Source: an uncultured Sediminibacterium sp.
Lineage (GTDB): Bacteria > Bacteroidota > Bacteroidia > Chitinophagales > Chitinophagaceae
Assembly (NCBI RefSeq): GCF_946481145.1
Contig: NZ_CAMLMJ010000007.1
Location: 62,001-126,000, forward strand
Direction: 5' to 3'
DNA length: 64,000 bases
Made by a program: the position numbers and the translations under genes. Of this stretch, positions 1 through 9,227 are shown one piece after another. The notes beneath the pieces were generated by a model. The model made no database searches, had not been told where the DNA came from, and was given only the letters and a program-made list of their open reading frames with translations. The number at the start of each line of letters is the position of its first letter. Positions within the stretch are counted from its first letter, which is position 1.

Positions 1-16
1 CTGTCCAAAATATGTA

Positions 17-48
17 CTTTCGGACTTCCGGACTCCCGGACTTTCCGA
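17..48. repeat. Four degenerate tandem octamers upstream of rpsT
   Basis: Four consecutive 8-bp units of the form CTTTCGGA, CTTCCGGA, CTCCCGGA and CTTTCCGA fill positions 17-48, followed by a T-run. The unit differs from those elsewhere in the window, but the tandem degenerate layout in an intergenic position is the same. Only one arm is visible because the window begins here. Function unknown. Confidence 0.7.
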
Positions 49-87
49 CTTTTTTAAAAAAAATTTCCCTTTTTGGCTTCCAGTCCT

Positions 88-95
88 TACCTTTG
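88..95 (+). promoter_or_regulatory. Bacteroidetes -7 promoter element for rpsT
   Basis: TACCTTTG matches the Bacteroidetes -7 consensus TAnnTTTG exactly and lies 21 bases before the rpsT start codon. A clear -33 TTTG at the usual spacing is not obvious. Confidence 0.6.
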
Positions 96-116
96 CCGTC
101 CTGAAAAAAACAGAAC

Positions 117-371
117 ATGGCAAATCATTCAGCTACTAAGAAAGATGTGAGACAAGCTGCTAAGCGTCGCGATCGTAACCGTTATTATGGTAAAACAACC
201 CGTAACGCTATCCGCGACCTGAAAGCCGGTACCGATGCAAAGGCGTATACCGAGCAACTTCCTGACGTTGTTTCTATGATCGACAAGTTAGCAAAGCGTG
301 GTATTATCCACAAAAACAAAGCTGCTAACCTGAAGAGCAAACTGGCTAAGAAAGCAACTGCAACTGCTTAA
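117..371 (+). CDS. rpsT: 30S ribosomal protein S20
   Basis: This 84-residue, strongly basic protein has the size and sequence pattern of S20, which binds 16S rRNA in the body of the small subunit. The N-terminus (MANHSATKKDVRQAAKR) and the Lys/Ala-rich C-terminal helix (NKAANLKSKLAKK) are typical of the family. It stands alone, with a TAnnTTTG-type promoter element just upstream and a strong hairpin terminator just downstream, so it is probably a single-gene transcription unit. The start is the only reasonable ATG. Nothing is unusual about the protein itself. Confidence 0.97.
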   Translation: MANHSATKKDVRQAAKRRDRNRYYGKTTRNAIRDLKAGTDAKAYTEQLPDVVSMIDKLAKRGIIHKNKAANLKSKLAKKATATA

Positions 372-401
372 TTATTAAGTAATTAAGTCTATAAAATAAC
401 T

Positions 402-427
402 AACCAGCCTTTGGCTGGTTTTTTTAT
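402..427 (+). terminator. Rho-independent terminator of rpsT
   Basis: Arms AACCAGCC and GGCTGGTT flank a three-base loop and are followed by a run of seven T residues. The end lies immediately before the stop of the convergent histidine kinase gene. Confidence 0.85.
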
Positions 428-1807
428 TTACACATCTTTTGCTTTGGGCAATATTACAGTAAACCGATTTACCTGGTTTGGCATAGCGGAATATTTCAAT
501 GAGCCCTTATGCATGTTAATGATTCGCTGAACAATGGTGAGGCCCAATCCTGCACCAGTGGTTTTTTTCTGACGGGCAGTATTTCCACGGAAAAAAGGCA
601 TCATGATCTTTTCCCGCTCTGTTTCATCCAGATGCTCCCCTTTCGTATCTACATGAACCATCACTGACTTGTCTGCTATTTCCAATAATATCTCCACCTT
701 TTTATTCGTAGAGTAATAATATCCATTGCGAATGAGGTTACTGAACATAGACTTCAGCAATGCTTCATTGCCTTTGATAGTAAGATCATCATCAGAAGAA
801 GGAGTATTGAGGAACACAAGGGAAATACTCAAATCAGGAAACATTTTCATGTTGATACTGATCTTATCGTACAAAATTTCATCTATCCTGCACACTGGCC
901 ATGATTGATCAAACCCTTGCTGTTCAAACTGAGAAATCAACAACAAAGAATTGGTTAGTTCGATCATTCGCTCCTGATCCTGTCTTAATGAGCCCAAAAC
1001 AATCCGGTATTCTTCTTCTGTAAGGCGGTTAGCCAATGCAGATTCTGTATGCGACAGCATGGTGGCAAGCGGAGTTCTTAGTTCATGCGAAGCATGGTGT
1101 ACAAAACTTCGCTGGAATTCGAAGGTTTTTTCCAGCCTGACCAGCATTTCATTGAAATTTTTTGCAATCAGGTTCACTTCTGCGAATTCTCCATTTTCAG
1201 GAATTCGTTTGCGGAGATCTACTACTGAACTTGCTTCCATTTGTTTGCTCAGTGCCAGAATGGGTTTTACCACCTGGTTGCTGAAAATAAATGAAAGCCA
1301 TACAGCACCAATCAATGCCACAGCAAACACACCCAACAGAATTATACTAAGCACCTGCAATCGTTTCATGCCAGGTTTGTCGATACCAGAAATGATCATT
1401 TGAATATTGGGCTTTGTAAAATGCATCCCGATATATTGACGGTCACCATATTTTTCAGATATATCGGTACCGGGTTGGATTTTATCGAAAAGCGACGCTA
1501 CAATATTACTATCAGAATAAGTTGGATCGGTAACAAAAACCCGTTTAGCAGAATCCCGTATGGCTATAACCCTCGATTCACTGATCCCGCCATGTAATTC
1601 ATTAATTGCTTTCACCATTCTATTCAAATCGGCATGTCTGCTATTTGATAATACATCATGCATATCTACCGCTTCTGCACTAAGCCGGTTGCTAAAATCA
1701 TGCTGACGAAAACTTCCATAAATAAAATAAATACTACCGAAACTAATCAGCAGTATCAGTCCAAGGACTAAAGTGAACCGAAGGGCAAAACGGAGTCTGA
1801 AACTCAT
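428..1807 (-). CDS. Two-component sensor histidine kinase
   Basis: A 459-residue inner-membrane kinase. Hydrophobic segments at about residues 10-31 and 151-175 bracket a periplasmic sensor region of about 115 residues. They are followed by a HAMP linker (about 176-228), a HisKA domain with phospho-acceptor His241 in SHELRTP, and an ATPase domain with an N box (NLIRNGYYYS) and a G box (GAGLGLTIVQRI). It lies 13 bp downstream of a response regulator on the same strand, so the two form an operon and a cognate pair. The layout resembles CusS/ArlS-type kinases that sense envelope conditions, but the stimulus cannot be read from the sequence. The N box is slightly divergent (Gly-Tyr in place of Ala-x-Lys), with no sign of inactivation. 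Confidence 0.93.
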   Translation of the reverse strand: MSFRLRFALRFTLVLGLILLISFGSIYFIYGSFRQHDFSNRLSAEAVDMHDVLSNSRHADLNRMVKAINELHGGISESRVIAIRDSAKRVFVTDPTYSDSNIVASLFDKIQPGTDISEKYGDRQYIGMHFTKPNIQMIISGIDKPGMKRLQVLSIILLGVFAVALIGAVWLSFIFSNQVVKPILALSKQMEASSVVDLRKRIPENGEFAEVNLIAKNFNEMLVRLEKTFEFQRSFVHHASHELRTPLATMLSHTESALANRLTEEEYRIVLGSLRQDQERMIELTNSLLLISQFEQQGFDQSWPVCRIDEILYDKISINMKMFPDLSISLVFLNTPSSDDDLTIKGNEALLKSMFSNLIRNGYYYSTNKKVEILLEIADKSVMVHVDTKGEHLDETEREKIMMPFFRGNTARQKKTTGAGLGLTIVQRIINMHKGSLKYSAMPNQVNRFTVILPKAKDV

Positions 1808-1820
1808 CCCTGGTTATAAT

Positions 1821-2501
1821 TTATTTGATATAATAACCAAATCCCGGTTTGGTAAGGATCAGTTTATGTTCGAATGGTTTATCAATTTTGTTGCGTAGGA
1901 AACTAATGTATACTTCAATCGTATTTGTGCCTGTATCAAAACTGAGGTCCCATACTTTTTCCAGTATTTCCTGCTTTGAGATCACCCTATCGCGATTTCT
2001 GGCCAACAAGGTAAGCAGGGTAAATTCCTTTGCCGTAAGATTGATTTCCAGCTCTCCCCTTGTCACAGATTTATTTTTCATATCGATGATCAGGTCCTCA
2101 ACTATTATCTTTTCTTCTTCGGGAGATTTTTCGGCTCTTTTCAGTAATGCCTTAACGCGGGCAAATAATTCTTCAAAATGAAATGGTTTAACCAGATAAT
2201 CATCCGCTCCTAAATCAAAAGCTTCCACTTTATCCTGTATTTGTCCTATTGCAGTTAACATCACAATCGGTACAGTTTTATTCGCCTGCCTGAATTCCTT
2301 ACAAAGTTCAAGCCCACTTTTATAGGGCAGGTTTACGTCGAGCAGTATAATAGAATAGGTTTTAGCTTTAAAAGCCTGTTCGGCTTCGAGGCCGTCTACA
2401 GCCAGGTCAACCAGGTATCCCTGACGCTTTAATTCATCACGAATAATCTGTCCCAGCTTTGCCTCATCCTCAACAAGTAAAATACTATGCGGGTTTTCCA
2501 T
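1821..2501 (-). CDS. OmpR/PhoB-family response regulator
   Basis: A 226-residue DNA-binding response regulator. The receiver domain (1-120) has the acidic pair Glu11/Asp12, phospho-acceptor Asp55 (ILLDVNLP) and the conserved Lys in LVKPFHF. The C-terminal half is a winged-helix Trans_reg_C domain (about 130-226) with the characteristic LTAKEFTLL and IEVYISFLRNKID stretches. It is first in a two-gene operon with the downstream kinase. Its start codon is only 30 bp from that of the divergent M14 peptidase gene, so its own binding site may sit on both promoters. That last point is inference from spacing. Confidence 0.95.
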   Translation of the reverse strand: MENPHSILLVEDEAKLGQIIRDELKRQGYLVDLAVDGLEAEQAFKAKTYSIILLDVNLPYKSGLELCKEFRQANKTVPIVMLTAIGQIQDKVEAFDLGADDYLVKPFHFEELFARVKALLKRAEKSPEEEKIIVEDLIIDMKNKSVTRGELEINLTAKEFTLLTLLARNRDRVISKQEILEKVWDLSFDTGTNTIEVYISFLRNKIDKPFEHKLILTKPGFGYYIK

Positions 2502-2531
2502 TACTTTGAATAAATTTTCAACTTGAAAGTA

Positions 2532-4256
2532 ATGAAAAAAATACTGCTTCTCCTACAACTATTCTTCGCAACTGCATTATTTGCCCAGAAATGGGAAACT
2601 GTTTTTGAAAAAACAGCTGGCAAGGAAACGGTTACATATGAAAATTGTATCCGTTATTACAAAGCATTGGATGCCGCATTTCCGACCATTAAAATCAAGG
2701 AATTCGGGTTAACAGATGCGGGTTATCCCCTGCACCTCGTTTTATTCAGCACAGACGGAAAACACGATCCCATTCAATGGCACAAGGAAAATAAAGTGGT
2801 GATTATGATCAATAATGGGATACACCCAGGTGAGCCTGATGGTATTGATGCAAGTATGATGTTATTGCGTGATCTCGTGACTGGAAAAATAAAAGCACCT
2901 AACAATGTGGTGTTGGGCATTATTCCTATATACAATATAGGAGGCAGTTTGAACAGGAATCGTTTTTCAAGGGTAAACCAGGAAGGACCACTCAGTTATG
3001 GCTTCAGGGGCAATGCGCAGAACCTCGACCTGAACCGGGATTTTATTAAAAGTGATAGCAGGAACGCTAAAGAATTCGCTAAAATCTTTCATTTCCTCAA
3101 TCCGGATATACTTGTCGACAACCATGTAAGCGATGGTGCCGATTACCAGCATACCATGACCCTGCTTACTTCCCAGCATAGTAAATTAGGAACTGTAATG
3201 GGTGAATACCTGCATGATGTATTAGAGCCTTCATTATATAAAGGCATGCAGGAAAAAAACTGGCCACTGGTGCCTTATGTAAGTTTTGAAGGAGGAAATC
3301 CGGAAAGAAATTGGGTGGGTTTTTATGATGCCCCAAGGTACAGTAGTGGTTATGCAACCCTTTTTCAAACAATGGCTTTTATGCCCGAAACGCATATGTT
3401 GAAGCCCTTTGAACAAAGGGTTAAAAGCACTTATGCATTGATGCAGACTTTTATTGAAGAAACCACCAAGCAAGCTACTGCTATTAAAGAAACAAGAAAA
3501 AAAGCCATTGAATCTGTTCGTAATCAACAGGAATTCCCTTTGACATACCGCGTTGATACTTCTAAACATGATATAGTGAAATTCCTCGGATATGAATCAG
3601 GCCAAAAAATCAGTGATGTAACAGGTATGAAACGTACCTATTACGACAGAACAAAGCCATACACCAAAGAAATCAAATACTACAATTATTTTAAAGGCGA
3701 GCAATGGGTTAAAAAACCAAAAGCTTACCTGATTCCACAAGGTTGGCATGAAGTAATCAGTTTGCTGGAGATCAATAAGGTAAACATGCAAAGACTGAAA
3801 GCTGATACGGTTATTGAAGTGGAAGTAGCTAAACTGAGCGATTACCGTACTTCTACAAGGGTTTTTGAAAAGCATTACAGACAATCGGGCATGAAGTTTA
3901 CTACCCATACCGAAAAAATACAATTCCTGAAAGGCGACTATCTTATTTATACCGGTCAGGCCGCCGACCGTTTCTTAATTGAAACCCTGGAACCAGGGGC
4001 AGACGACAGTTATTTTTCCTGGAACTTTTTTGATGCGATACTGCAACAAAAAGAAGGTTACAGTAATTATCGCTGGGAAGATGTTGCAGCAGCATATCTG
4101 GCCGCAAATCCTGCCTTAAGAACCGAATTGGAAAACAAGAAAAAAGCCGACGAAAAATTTGCCGCCAACGCAAATGCGCAACTGGATTTTGTCTACAAGC
4201 AATCACCCTACTACGAACCCGCACACATGAGGTATCCGGTGTTTAGATTGAGGTAG
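2532..4256 (+). CDS. Secreted M14-family zinc carboxypeptidase
   Basis: A 574-residue protein counted from ATG 2532; an in-frame TTG at 2523 would only add three residues before the signal peptide. Residues 1-19 (MKKILLLLQLFFATALFAQ) are a Sec signal. The M14 zinc motif is seen as His98 and Glu101 in NGIHPGEPDG, with a third ligand His198 in VDNHVSDG, and a plausible catalytic Glu lies in MPETHML. Family members remove C-terminal residues from peptides in the periplasm or outside the cell. The region after about residue 330 is an extra C-terminal domain common in Bacteroidota M14 proteins. It is divergent from the two-component operon, which may control it. Confidence 0.88.
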   Translation: MKKILLLLQLFFATALFAQKWETVFEKTAGKETVTYENCIRYYKALDAAFPTIKIKEFGLTDAGYPLHLVLFSTDGKHDPIQWHKENKVVIMINNGIHPGEPDGIDASMMLLRDLVTGKIKAPNNVVLGIIPIYNIGGSLNRNRFSRVNQEGPLSYGFRGNAQNLDLNRDFIKSDSRNAKEFAKIFHFLNPDILVDNHVSDGADYQHTMTLLTSQHSKLGTVMGEYLHDVLEPSLYKGMQEKNWPLVPYVSFEGGNPERNWVGFYDAPRYSSGYATLFQTMAFMPETHMLKPFEQRVKSTYALMQTFIEETTKQATAIKETRKKAIESVRNQQEFPLTYRVDTSKHDIVKFLGYESGQKISDVTGMKRTYYDRTKPYTKEIKYYNYFKGEQWVKKPKAYLIPQGWHEVISLLEINKVNMQRLKADTVIEVEVAKLSDYRTSTRVFEKHYRQSGMKFTTHTEKIQFLKGDYLIYTGQAADRFLIETLEPGADDSYFSWNFFDAILQQKEGYSNYRWEDVAAAYLAANPALRTELENKKKADEKFAANANAQLDFVYKQSPYYEPAHMRYPVFRLR

Positions 4257-4264
4257 CTTGTTTG

Positions 4265-4333
4265 GTCCATAGTCCATGGTCCATAGACCATAGTAGTTGT
4301 TCTGCTATGGACTATGGACCATGGACTATCGAC
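4265..4333. repeat. Inverted heptamer array between convergent genes
   Basis: The left arm has four 7-bp units from 4265 to 4292 (GTCCATA, GTCCATG, GTCCATA, GACCATA). A 13-base loop follows, and then four facing units from 4306 to 4333 (TATGGAC twice, CATGGAC, TATCGAC). The arms are reverse complements with few mismatches and could form a long hairpin. The element fills the gap between the convergent M14 and MFS genes and touches the MFS stop codon, so it may act as a bidirectional terminator. It lacks a T-run typical of intrinsic terminators. Confidence 0.85.
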
Positions 4334-5532
4334 TATAAACTCCCTGCCCTTTCATACTGCAATAACTTACGCGCAATGAATACTGAGCTTAGCACAATAG
4401 CTATGCTGAGATAGCCTACCCAGGAATAATGCACGATGGTATGATCTGGTTTGCTGATAACTATGGCACCGGCGATCAGCGATGCTATACCTGAAAATAG
4501 TTGTTGTATTGAACCATTGAAGCTCATAAAACTTCCTCTTTGCTCTGCGGGTACCACATTACTGATAATAGCTTGCGCCGGAATACCCCTACCAGTACTC
4601 AACACAAACCAGATACCGGTAACCATCAACACATAATAGTATTTAATTGCCGGCATATTGGTTATTAAGAAGATTGGCACCAGTGATACGAGGGCAAAAA
4701 AGATAAATGTATTATGCTTACCATACTTATCTGCAAGCTTTCCTATCAGCGGCGAGGTAAAAAATGTTGCGAGTCCACCAACCATATAAATCATATTCCG
4801 CTGTGTATCCGTAAATCCAACATTGAATTCCATGTATGGATTTAAGAAAGGAATAATCAGGAAGTGCCCCAACATCAATGCACCTGACAATCCAAGCGCT
4901 ACTAATTGTTTTCGGCTACTAACCACATTTTTCACCATTTCTAATGGCTTTACCCTAACACCGTGAATATGACCAGACATGGCGGGCAGGTACTTGCTCA
5001 AAAGTATTATAATGAGTACCCCTAATCCACCAATGGCCAAAAATGGTGTATGCCATCCTGACCATCCGGCAAGGTATAAGGCTGCCGGTACACCTACGAT
5101 GGATGCAAGTGAGAAGGCTGAAAACAGTATGCCCATTGCCTGCCCCCTTTTCTCATAAGGGAAACTATCTGCCACAATACTTAATACCTGCGCCCCGATT
5201 AGACCGCCAAATAATCCTGCAGTAATACGTGCCGCAAGCAGAAGAAGATAACTAGGTGCAATACCACAGCAAATGGTTCCGATTATAAACCCGGTATATC
5301 CAAATAACAATACCTTTTTTCGATCAAAACGATCTACAAAAAAAGCGGCGGCAAAACCAGATGTTGCAGCACTGATACTGTAGGAAGCTACTATTACACT
5401 AAACTGTGCGGGGCTAATTTTAAAGTAAGGCATCAGGAAATTACCCAGGGGCATCATCACCATAAAATCGAGGATGTGGGTAAAGTTTACACTGGCCAGC
5501 AATATCAATAAAATCCTTTCTTTCCAATTCAT
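4333..5532 (-). CDS. MFS transporter
   Basis: A 399-residue polytopic membrane protein with about twelve hydrophobic segments. The typical MFS loop 2-3 signature is present as FFVDRFDRKKVLL near residue 65, and the equivalent in the second half is GKLADKYGKHN near residue 265. It looks like a member of the drug:H+ antiporter type (DHA1, AraJ/YdhP-like), which exports small hydrophobic compounds or sugars. The substrate is not predictable. It is a single gene, with its 3' end touching the inverted heptamer array and its 5' side facing the terminator of the DUF2807 gene. Confidence 0.9.
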   Translation of the reverse strand: MNWKERILLILLASVNFTHILDFMVMMPLGNFLMPYFKISPAQFSVIVASYSISAATSGFAAAFFVDRFDRKKVLLFGYTGFIIGTICCGIAPSYLLLLAARITAGLFGGLIGAQVLSIVADSFPYEKRGQAMGILFSAFSLASIVGVPAALYLAGWSGWHTPFLAIGGLGVLIIILLSKYLPAMSGHIHGVRVKPLEMVKNVVSSRKQLVALGLSGALMLGHFLIIPFLNPYMEFNVGFTDTQRNMIYMVGGLATFFTSPLIGKLADKYGKHNTFIFFALVSLVPIFLITNMPAIKYYYVLMVTGIWFVLSTGRGIPAQAIISNVVPAEQRGSFMSFNGSIQQLFSGIASLIAGAIVISKPDHTIVHYSWVGYLSIAIVLSSVFIARKLLQYERAGSL

Positions 5533-5587
5533 AACATCGGCTTTAACGTCGTACTATATTTTCAGGAGATAAGGTTAATTACTTCAA

Positions 5588-5615
5588 ATAAAAAAGGTAA
5601 CCCATTTGAGTTACC
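5588..5615 (-). terminator. Terminator of the DUF2807 gene
   Basis: On the minus strand, GGTAAC and GTTACC arms with an eight-base loop are followed by a T-rich tract (positions 5588-5595 read as T). It lies eight bases past the stop codon of the upstream lipoprotein gene. Confidence 0.75.
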
Positions 5616-5622
5616 TGATCTT

Positions 5623-6345
5623 TTATTCTTCCAAACGTTTGACCTCCCCGCTACCACTTATTTTTTGTGATACGGAGGCCTCACCTTTATAATAAACAGA
5701 CCCAACTCCCCGAATGGTTATATCCAGCTTACTATCGGCAAATATTTTCACGTCTCCGCTTCCTGATATTTTTACAGTGGCATTTTCTGCCTTTAAATTG
5801 TCTGCATTACAATTACCTACCCCATTAATCGTGATTTTTGCATCCCGGGTTTCACCTGATAAAGCCAATGATCCACTACCACTTATTTCAGCTTCAAGTT
5901 CAGGCGTATTCAGATCCAACTTCAGGTCACCAACTCCCGAAACCCGCAATTTCAACCTGTCTGAACCAGTAAACTTATCCATACCAATGATATTACCGGA
6001 TCCGGATAAGGTTAAGAGCTCCAGTCGGTCCGTAGTGATGTATATCTTAATCCGCTCACTATTGATCATCCGCACATTATTTCTGGTTTTAATCACCAAA
6101 ACACCCTCATCCATTTCTGTAATGATATATTCCTGCAGGTTATCATCTGCTTCTACTTTTACCTCTGTTCCGGTTCCCTGACGAAGCTCTACATCCATAA
6201 AACCAGCCAGTTTTATCCGATGTGCATTCAAACCAACACGATCTTCTACAGTGATGTTCCCGTTTCCTGTTACCCGTTCGCCATCCAGAAATATACAGGA
6301 AGCAGCAGTGACCATAATGGCCAAAATCACCAATAAAGTTCTCAT
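5623..6345 (-). CDS. DUF2807 (head GIN) lipoprotein
   Basis: A 240-residue protein beginning with a lipoprotein signal (MRTLLVILAIMVTAASC, cysteine at residue 17), so it is probably anchored in the outer membrane or periplasm. The rest is a right-handed beta-helix-like DUF2807 domain. Repeated strands of the type VSGVGDLKLDL, ISGSGSLALSG, INGVGNCNADN and ISGSGDVKIFAD have a regular GSG/GVG turn about every 20 residues. DUF2807 proteins are abundant in Bacteroidota and of unknown function, possibly cell-surface adhesion or binding. It is a monocistronic gene with its own terminator, divergent from guaA. Confidence 0.88.
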   Translation of the reverse strand: MRTLLVILAIMVTAASCIFLDGERVTGNGNITVEDRVGLNAHRIKLAGFMDVELRQGTGTEVKVEADDNLQEYIITEMDEGVLVIKTRNNVRMINSERIKIYITTDRLELLTLSGSGNIIGMDKFTGSDRLKLRVSGVGDLKLDLNTPELEAEISGSGSLALSGETRDAKITINGVGNCNADNLKAENATVKISGSGDVKIFADSKLDITIRGVGSVYYKGEASVSQKISGSGEVKRLEE

Positions 6346-6428
6346 AGCATTGTTTTAAGAACCCGAAAATATCAAAAAGCTCAGGGAATCCTATACCATT
6401 CCCCGTCTTTTTATAACCGCTGATACAC

Positions 6429-6459
6429 TTGAGCGCCTCCAAAAATTCATTTACCTTCG
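6429..6459 (+). promoter_or_regulatory. Probable promoter of guaA
   Basis: TTG at 6429-6431 is followed after 20 bases by TACCTTCG at 6452-6459, one base off the TAnnTTTG consensus. The -7 element ends only four bases before the guaA ATG, so the transcript would have almost no leader if this promoter is used. Confidence 0.5.
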
Positions 6460-6463
6460 CGCC

Positions 6464-7999
6464 ATGACAGAAAAAATCCTCATACTTGATTTTGGTAGTC
6501 AGTATACCCAACTGATTGCCCGCGCCGTTCGTGAAGCCAATGTATACTGCGAAATCATCCCTTTTCATAAGGCTTTTACCTTTGAAGAAGGCCTAAAAGG
6601 CATCATTTTAAGTGGATCACCATTCAGCGTAAATGAGGAAAATGCACCAAATGTTGATATTGCCGCAATGATCGGTAAAGTACCTGTACTGGGAGTGTGT
6701 TATGGAGCCCAGTTAACCGCAAAAAACTTTGGCGGCAGGGTCGATAAATCTAATAAAAGAGAATATGGAAGGGCTAAACTGGAAATTCAGCAAGAAGACC
6801 AGTTATTAATGGGAATTGCCAACCATTCACAGGTTTGGATGAGCCACAGCGATTCAATCGTTGCCTTACCTGAAGGATTTGAAATAACAGCGATAACTGA
6901 AAGTATTCCCATTGCAGCTTTCAAGAAAACAACCAATGATACCTGTGCCTTATTCGGCATCCAGTTCCACCCGGAAGTTTATCATTCAACAGAGGGCAAA
7001 AAAATAATCCGCAATTTTCTGGTGAATATTTGTGGATGTAAACAAGATTGGACTCCCGCTTCTTTTATCCATGAAACTGTTGAACAGTTAAAACAACAAA
7101 TCGGCGACCATCACGTAATTATGGCGCTGAGTGGTGGAGTTGACAGTACGGTTGCAGCTACTTTAATCAGTAAAGCCATCGGCGATAGACTGCACGGAAT
7201 TTTTGTAGATAATGGCGTATTGAGAAAAGATGAATTTCAGCAAGTACTGGATACCTATAAAACAATCGGCTTAAATGTAACGGGAATAGATGCCAAACAA
7301 TTATTCTACGATGCATTTAAAGACAAAACAGACCCTGAAGCTAAACGAAAAGTAATTGGTGGATTGTTTATTGATGTGTTTCAGGAAGAAGCAAAAAAAG
7401 TAGCAGGTGTTCGATTCCTCGGTCAGGGTACCATTTACCCCGATGTAATTGAAAGCGTAAGTGTACATGGTCCATCTCAGACAATTAAATCGCACCACAA
7501 TGTAGGCGGCTTACCGGACACCATGCACCTTGATCTGGTAGAACCATTACGTTATTTGTTTAAAGATGAAGTAAGAAGAGTTGGACTTGAGCTGGGCATA
7601 CCTGCAGATATGATTAACAGACATCCATTCCCTGGACCTGGATTGGCTATCAGGATATTAGGAGAAGTTACCGCGGAGAAAGTAGCATTATTACAGGCCG
7701 CTGATGATATTTATATCAAAGCACTCAAATCACATAACCTATATACCCAGGTTTGGCAGGCTGGCGCTATTCTATTACCTGTTAAAAGTGTAGGCGTTAT
7801 GGGAGATGAGCGTACTTATGAGTTCACAGTTGCATTAAGAGCCGTAACTTCAGTAGATGGTATGACCGCAGACTGGGCACACCTGCCTTATGAATTCCTT
7901 GCACATGTTTCTAATGAAATCATTAACAATGTAAGAGGAATAAACAGGGTTGTTTACGATATCAGCAGTAAACCACCTGCAACCATTGAATGGGAATAG
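6464..7999 (+). CDS. guaA: GMP synthase (glutamine-hydrolysing)
   Basis: A 511-residue cytosolic enzyme that converts XMP to GMP with ATP and glutamine, the last step of de novo GMP synthesis. The N-terminal class I glutamine amidotransferase domain has the nucleophile Cys in [10 protein letters not shown] (near residue 80) and the His/Glu pair in [12 protein letters not shown]. The ATP-pyrophosphatase domain begins near residue 215 with the P-loop [13 protein letters not shown]. The C-terminal dimerisation domain ends with [16 protein letters not shown], the classical GuaA terminus. Length and all motifs are normal. A putative secreted protein gene starts 11 bp after the stop. Confidence 0.98.
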   Translation: MTEKILILDFGSQYTQLIARAVREANVYCEIIPFHKAFTFEEGLKGIILSGSPFSVNEENAPNVDIAAMIGKVPVLGVCYGAQLTAKNFGGRVDKSNKREYGRAKLEIQQEDQLLMGIANHSQVWMSHSDSIVALPEGFEITAITESIPIAAFKKTTNDTCALFGIQFHPEVYHSTEGKKIIRNFLVNICGCKQDWTPASFIHETVEQLKQQIGDHHVIMALSGGVDSTVAATLISKAIGDRLHGIFVDNGVLRKDEFQQVLDTYKTIGLNVTGIDAKQLFYDAFKDKTDPEAKRKVIGGLFIDVFQEEAKKVAGVRFLGQGTIYPDVIESVSVHGPSQTIKSHHNVGGLPDTMHLDLVEPLRYLFKDEVRRVGLELGIPADMINRHPFPGPGLAIRILGEVTAEKVALLQAADDIYIKALKSHNLYTQVWQAGAILLPVKSVGVMGDERTYEFTVALRAVTSVDGMTADWAHLPYEFLAHVSNEIINNVRGINRVVYDISSKPPATIEWE

Positions 8000-8010
8000 T
8001 TTTAAAATAC

Positions 8011-9186
8011 ATGGGGTTAAGATCAAATATCATACAATTAGTGCTTTGCCTTTTATTGGTGAGTGTAAGTCTTACTGCACAAACAACCGATAAAAAAATA
8101 CACAAGATTGCTGTATTTGCACCAGTGTACCTGGACTCTGTATTTACACAAGATGGTACTTACAGGTTAGGCAGCCAGATACTTCCCAGGTATATGATGC
8201 CCGGTCTGGATTTTTATAATGGAGTGATGCTGGCCATAGATTCACTTGGTAATGAAGAGGCTCCGGTTGAAGTAGTCTTTTATGATACCAAAGCACCAAA
8301 CGGAATTAGTACCGCAATAGCCGACAGCACATTAAAGGAGGCGTCATTAATTATTGCCTCTTTTAGCAGCAGAACCGAAATCCAGGAACTGGCCAATTTT
8401 GCACTGGAGTTTGAAATTCCCTTGGTATCACCAACCTACCCAAATGATGGCGGCATTACAGAAAACCCCTACTTTATAATCATCAACCCCACGCTAAAAA
8501 CACACCTGGAAGGCATCTATCGCTACCTGCAACGTGTTTACCCTACCAGCAATTTTACCATGTTCAGAAGAAATGGTGCTGTTGAAGAACTGATACAATC
8601 CACGTTCAATGAAATTGGCAAAAGCAATTCTGGCGTTCCTTTAAAAATTAAAACAGTTGAATTAACAGATAGTTTTACTACCAGCGATGTAATTCAATAT
8701 TTAGACAGCAACAAACAAAATCTCATTATTTGCGGCTCACTCAATGAAACTTTTGGTATCAATCTGGTAAAATCATTAAGTGAATCGAAACGATACAGAA
8801 GTATTGCAATGGGCATGCCTACCTGGGATGCTTTAAGAGGAGTAGACAGGAATATTGAAATCATTTATACAACGCCTTATCATTTTGTGAGGACAGATAA
8901 ACTTGGACTTGAAATCACCAATACATACCGTAATAAATTTTCTGGCAGGCCAAGTGATATGGTATTCAAAGGTTTTGAAGCAATGTACCATTTTACCAAA
9001 CTATTATTGAAACATGGTAATCAGTTCCTGGCAAATATCAACGACAATAGTTTTAAACAGTTTAACGATTTAAACATCCAACCAGTTCATCCTTACAGTA
9101 CAAGCCCAAATGCGGTAGATTACCTGGAAAATAAAAAGCTCTATTATATCCGCAAAATAGATGGGCAAATTCGCTCTGTTAATTAA
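8011..9186 (+). CDS. Periplasmic-binding-protein-like (type 1) secreted protein
   Basis: Counted from ATG 8011 this is 391 residues with a clear Sec signal (about residues 1-23, NIIQLVLCLLLVSVSLTAQ). An ATG at 7990 overlaps the end of guaA and would put charged residues before the signal, so 8011 is preferred. The body resembles the leucine-binding/receptor-ligand type 1 PBP fold: IHKIAVFAPVYLDS at the start, LIIASFSSRTEIQELANFALEF and IPLVSPTYPNDG in the middle. In Bacteroidota such stand-alone proteins usually lack ABC transporter partners, and none is seen here. Ligand unknown; it may bind amino acids or a cell-wall fragment. It is probably cotranscribed with guaA. Confidence 0.75.
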   Translation: MGLRSNIIQLVLCLLLVSVSLTAQTTDKKIHKIAVFAPVYLDSVFTQDGTYRLGSQILPRYMMPGLDFYNGVMLAIDSLGNEEAPVEVVFYDTKAPNGISTAIADSTLKEASLIIASFSSRTEIQELANFALEFEIPLVSPTYPNDGGITENPYFIIINPTLKTHLEGIYRYLQRVYPTSNFTMFRRNGAVEELIQSTFNEIGKSNSGVPLKIKTVELTDSFTTSDVIQYLDSNKQNLIICGSLNETFGINLVKSLSESKRYRSIAMGMPTWDALRGVDRNIEIIYTTPYHFVRTDKLGLEITNTYRNKFSGRPSDMVFKGFEAMYHFTKLLLKHGNQFLANINDNSFKQFNDLNIQPVHPYSTSPNAVDYLENKKLYYIRKIDGQIRSVN

Positions 9187-9227
9187 ACAGCATTCAACAA
9201 AATATTCTTTTACTTGTTGATCAGGAT

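Noticed and set aside
3166..4224. Several minus-strand frames opposite the M14 peptidase gene
   Set aside because: They have no family resemblance, no good start context and overlap a well-supported gene completely, so they are antisense shadows.
6346..6463. Purine riboswitch before guaA
   Set aside because: No three-way junction pattern with conserved loops is seen, and the likely promoter ends four bases before the ATG.
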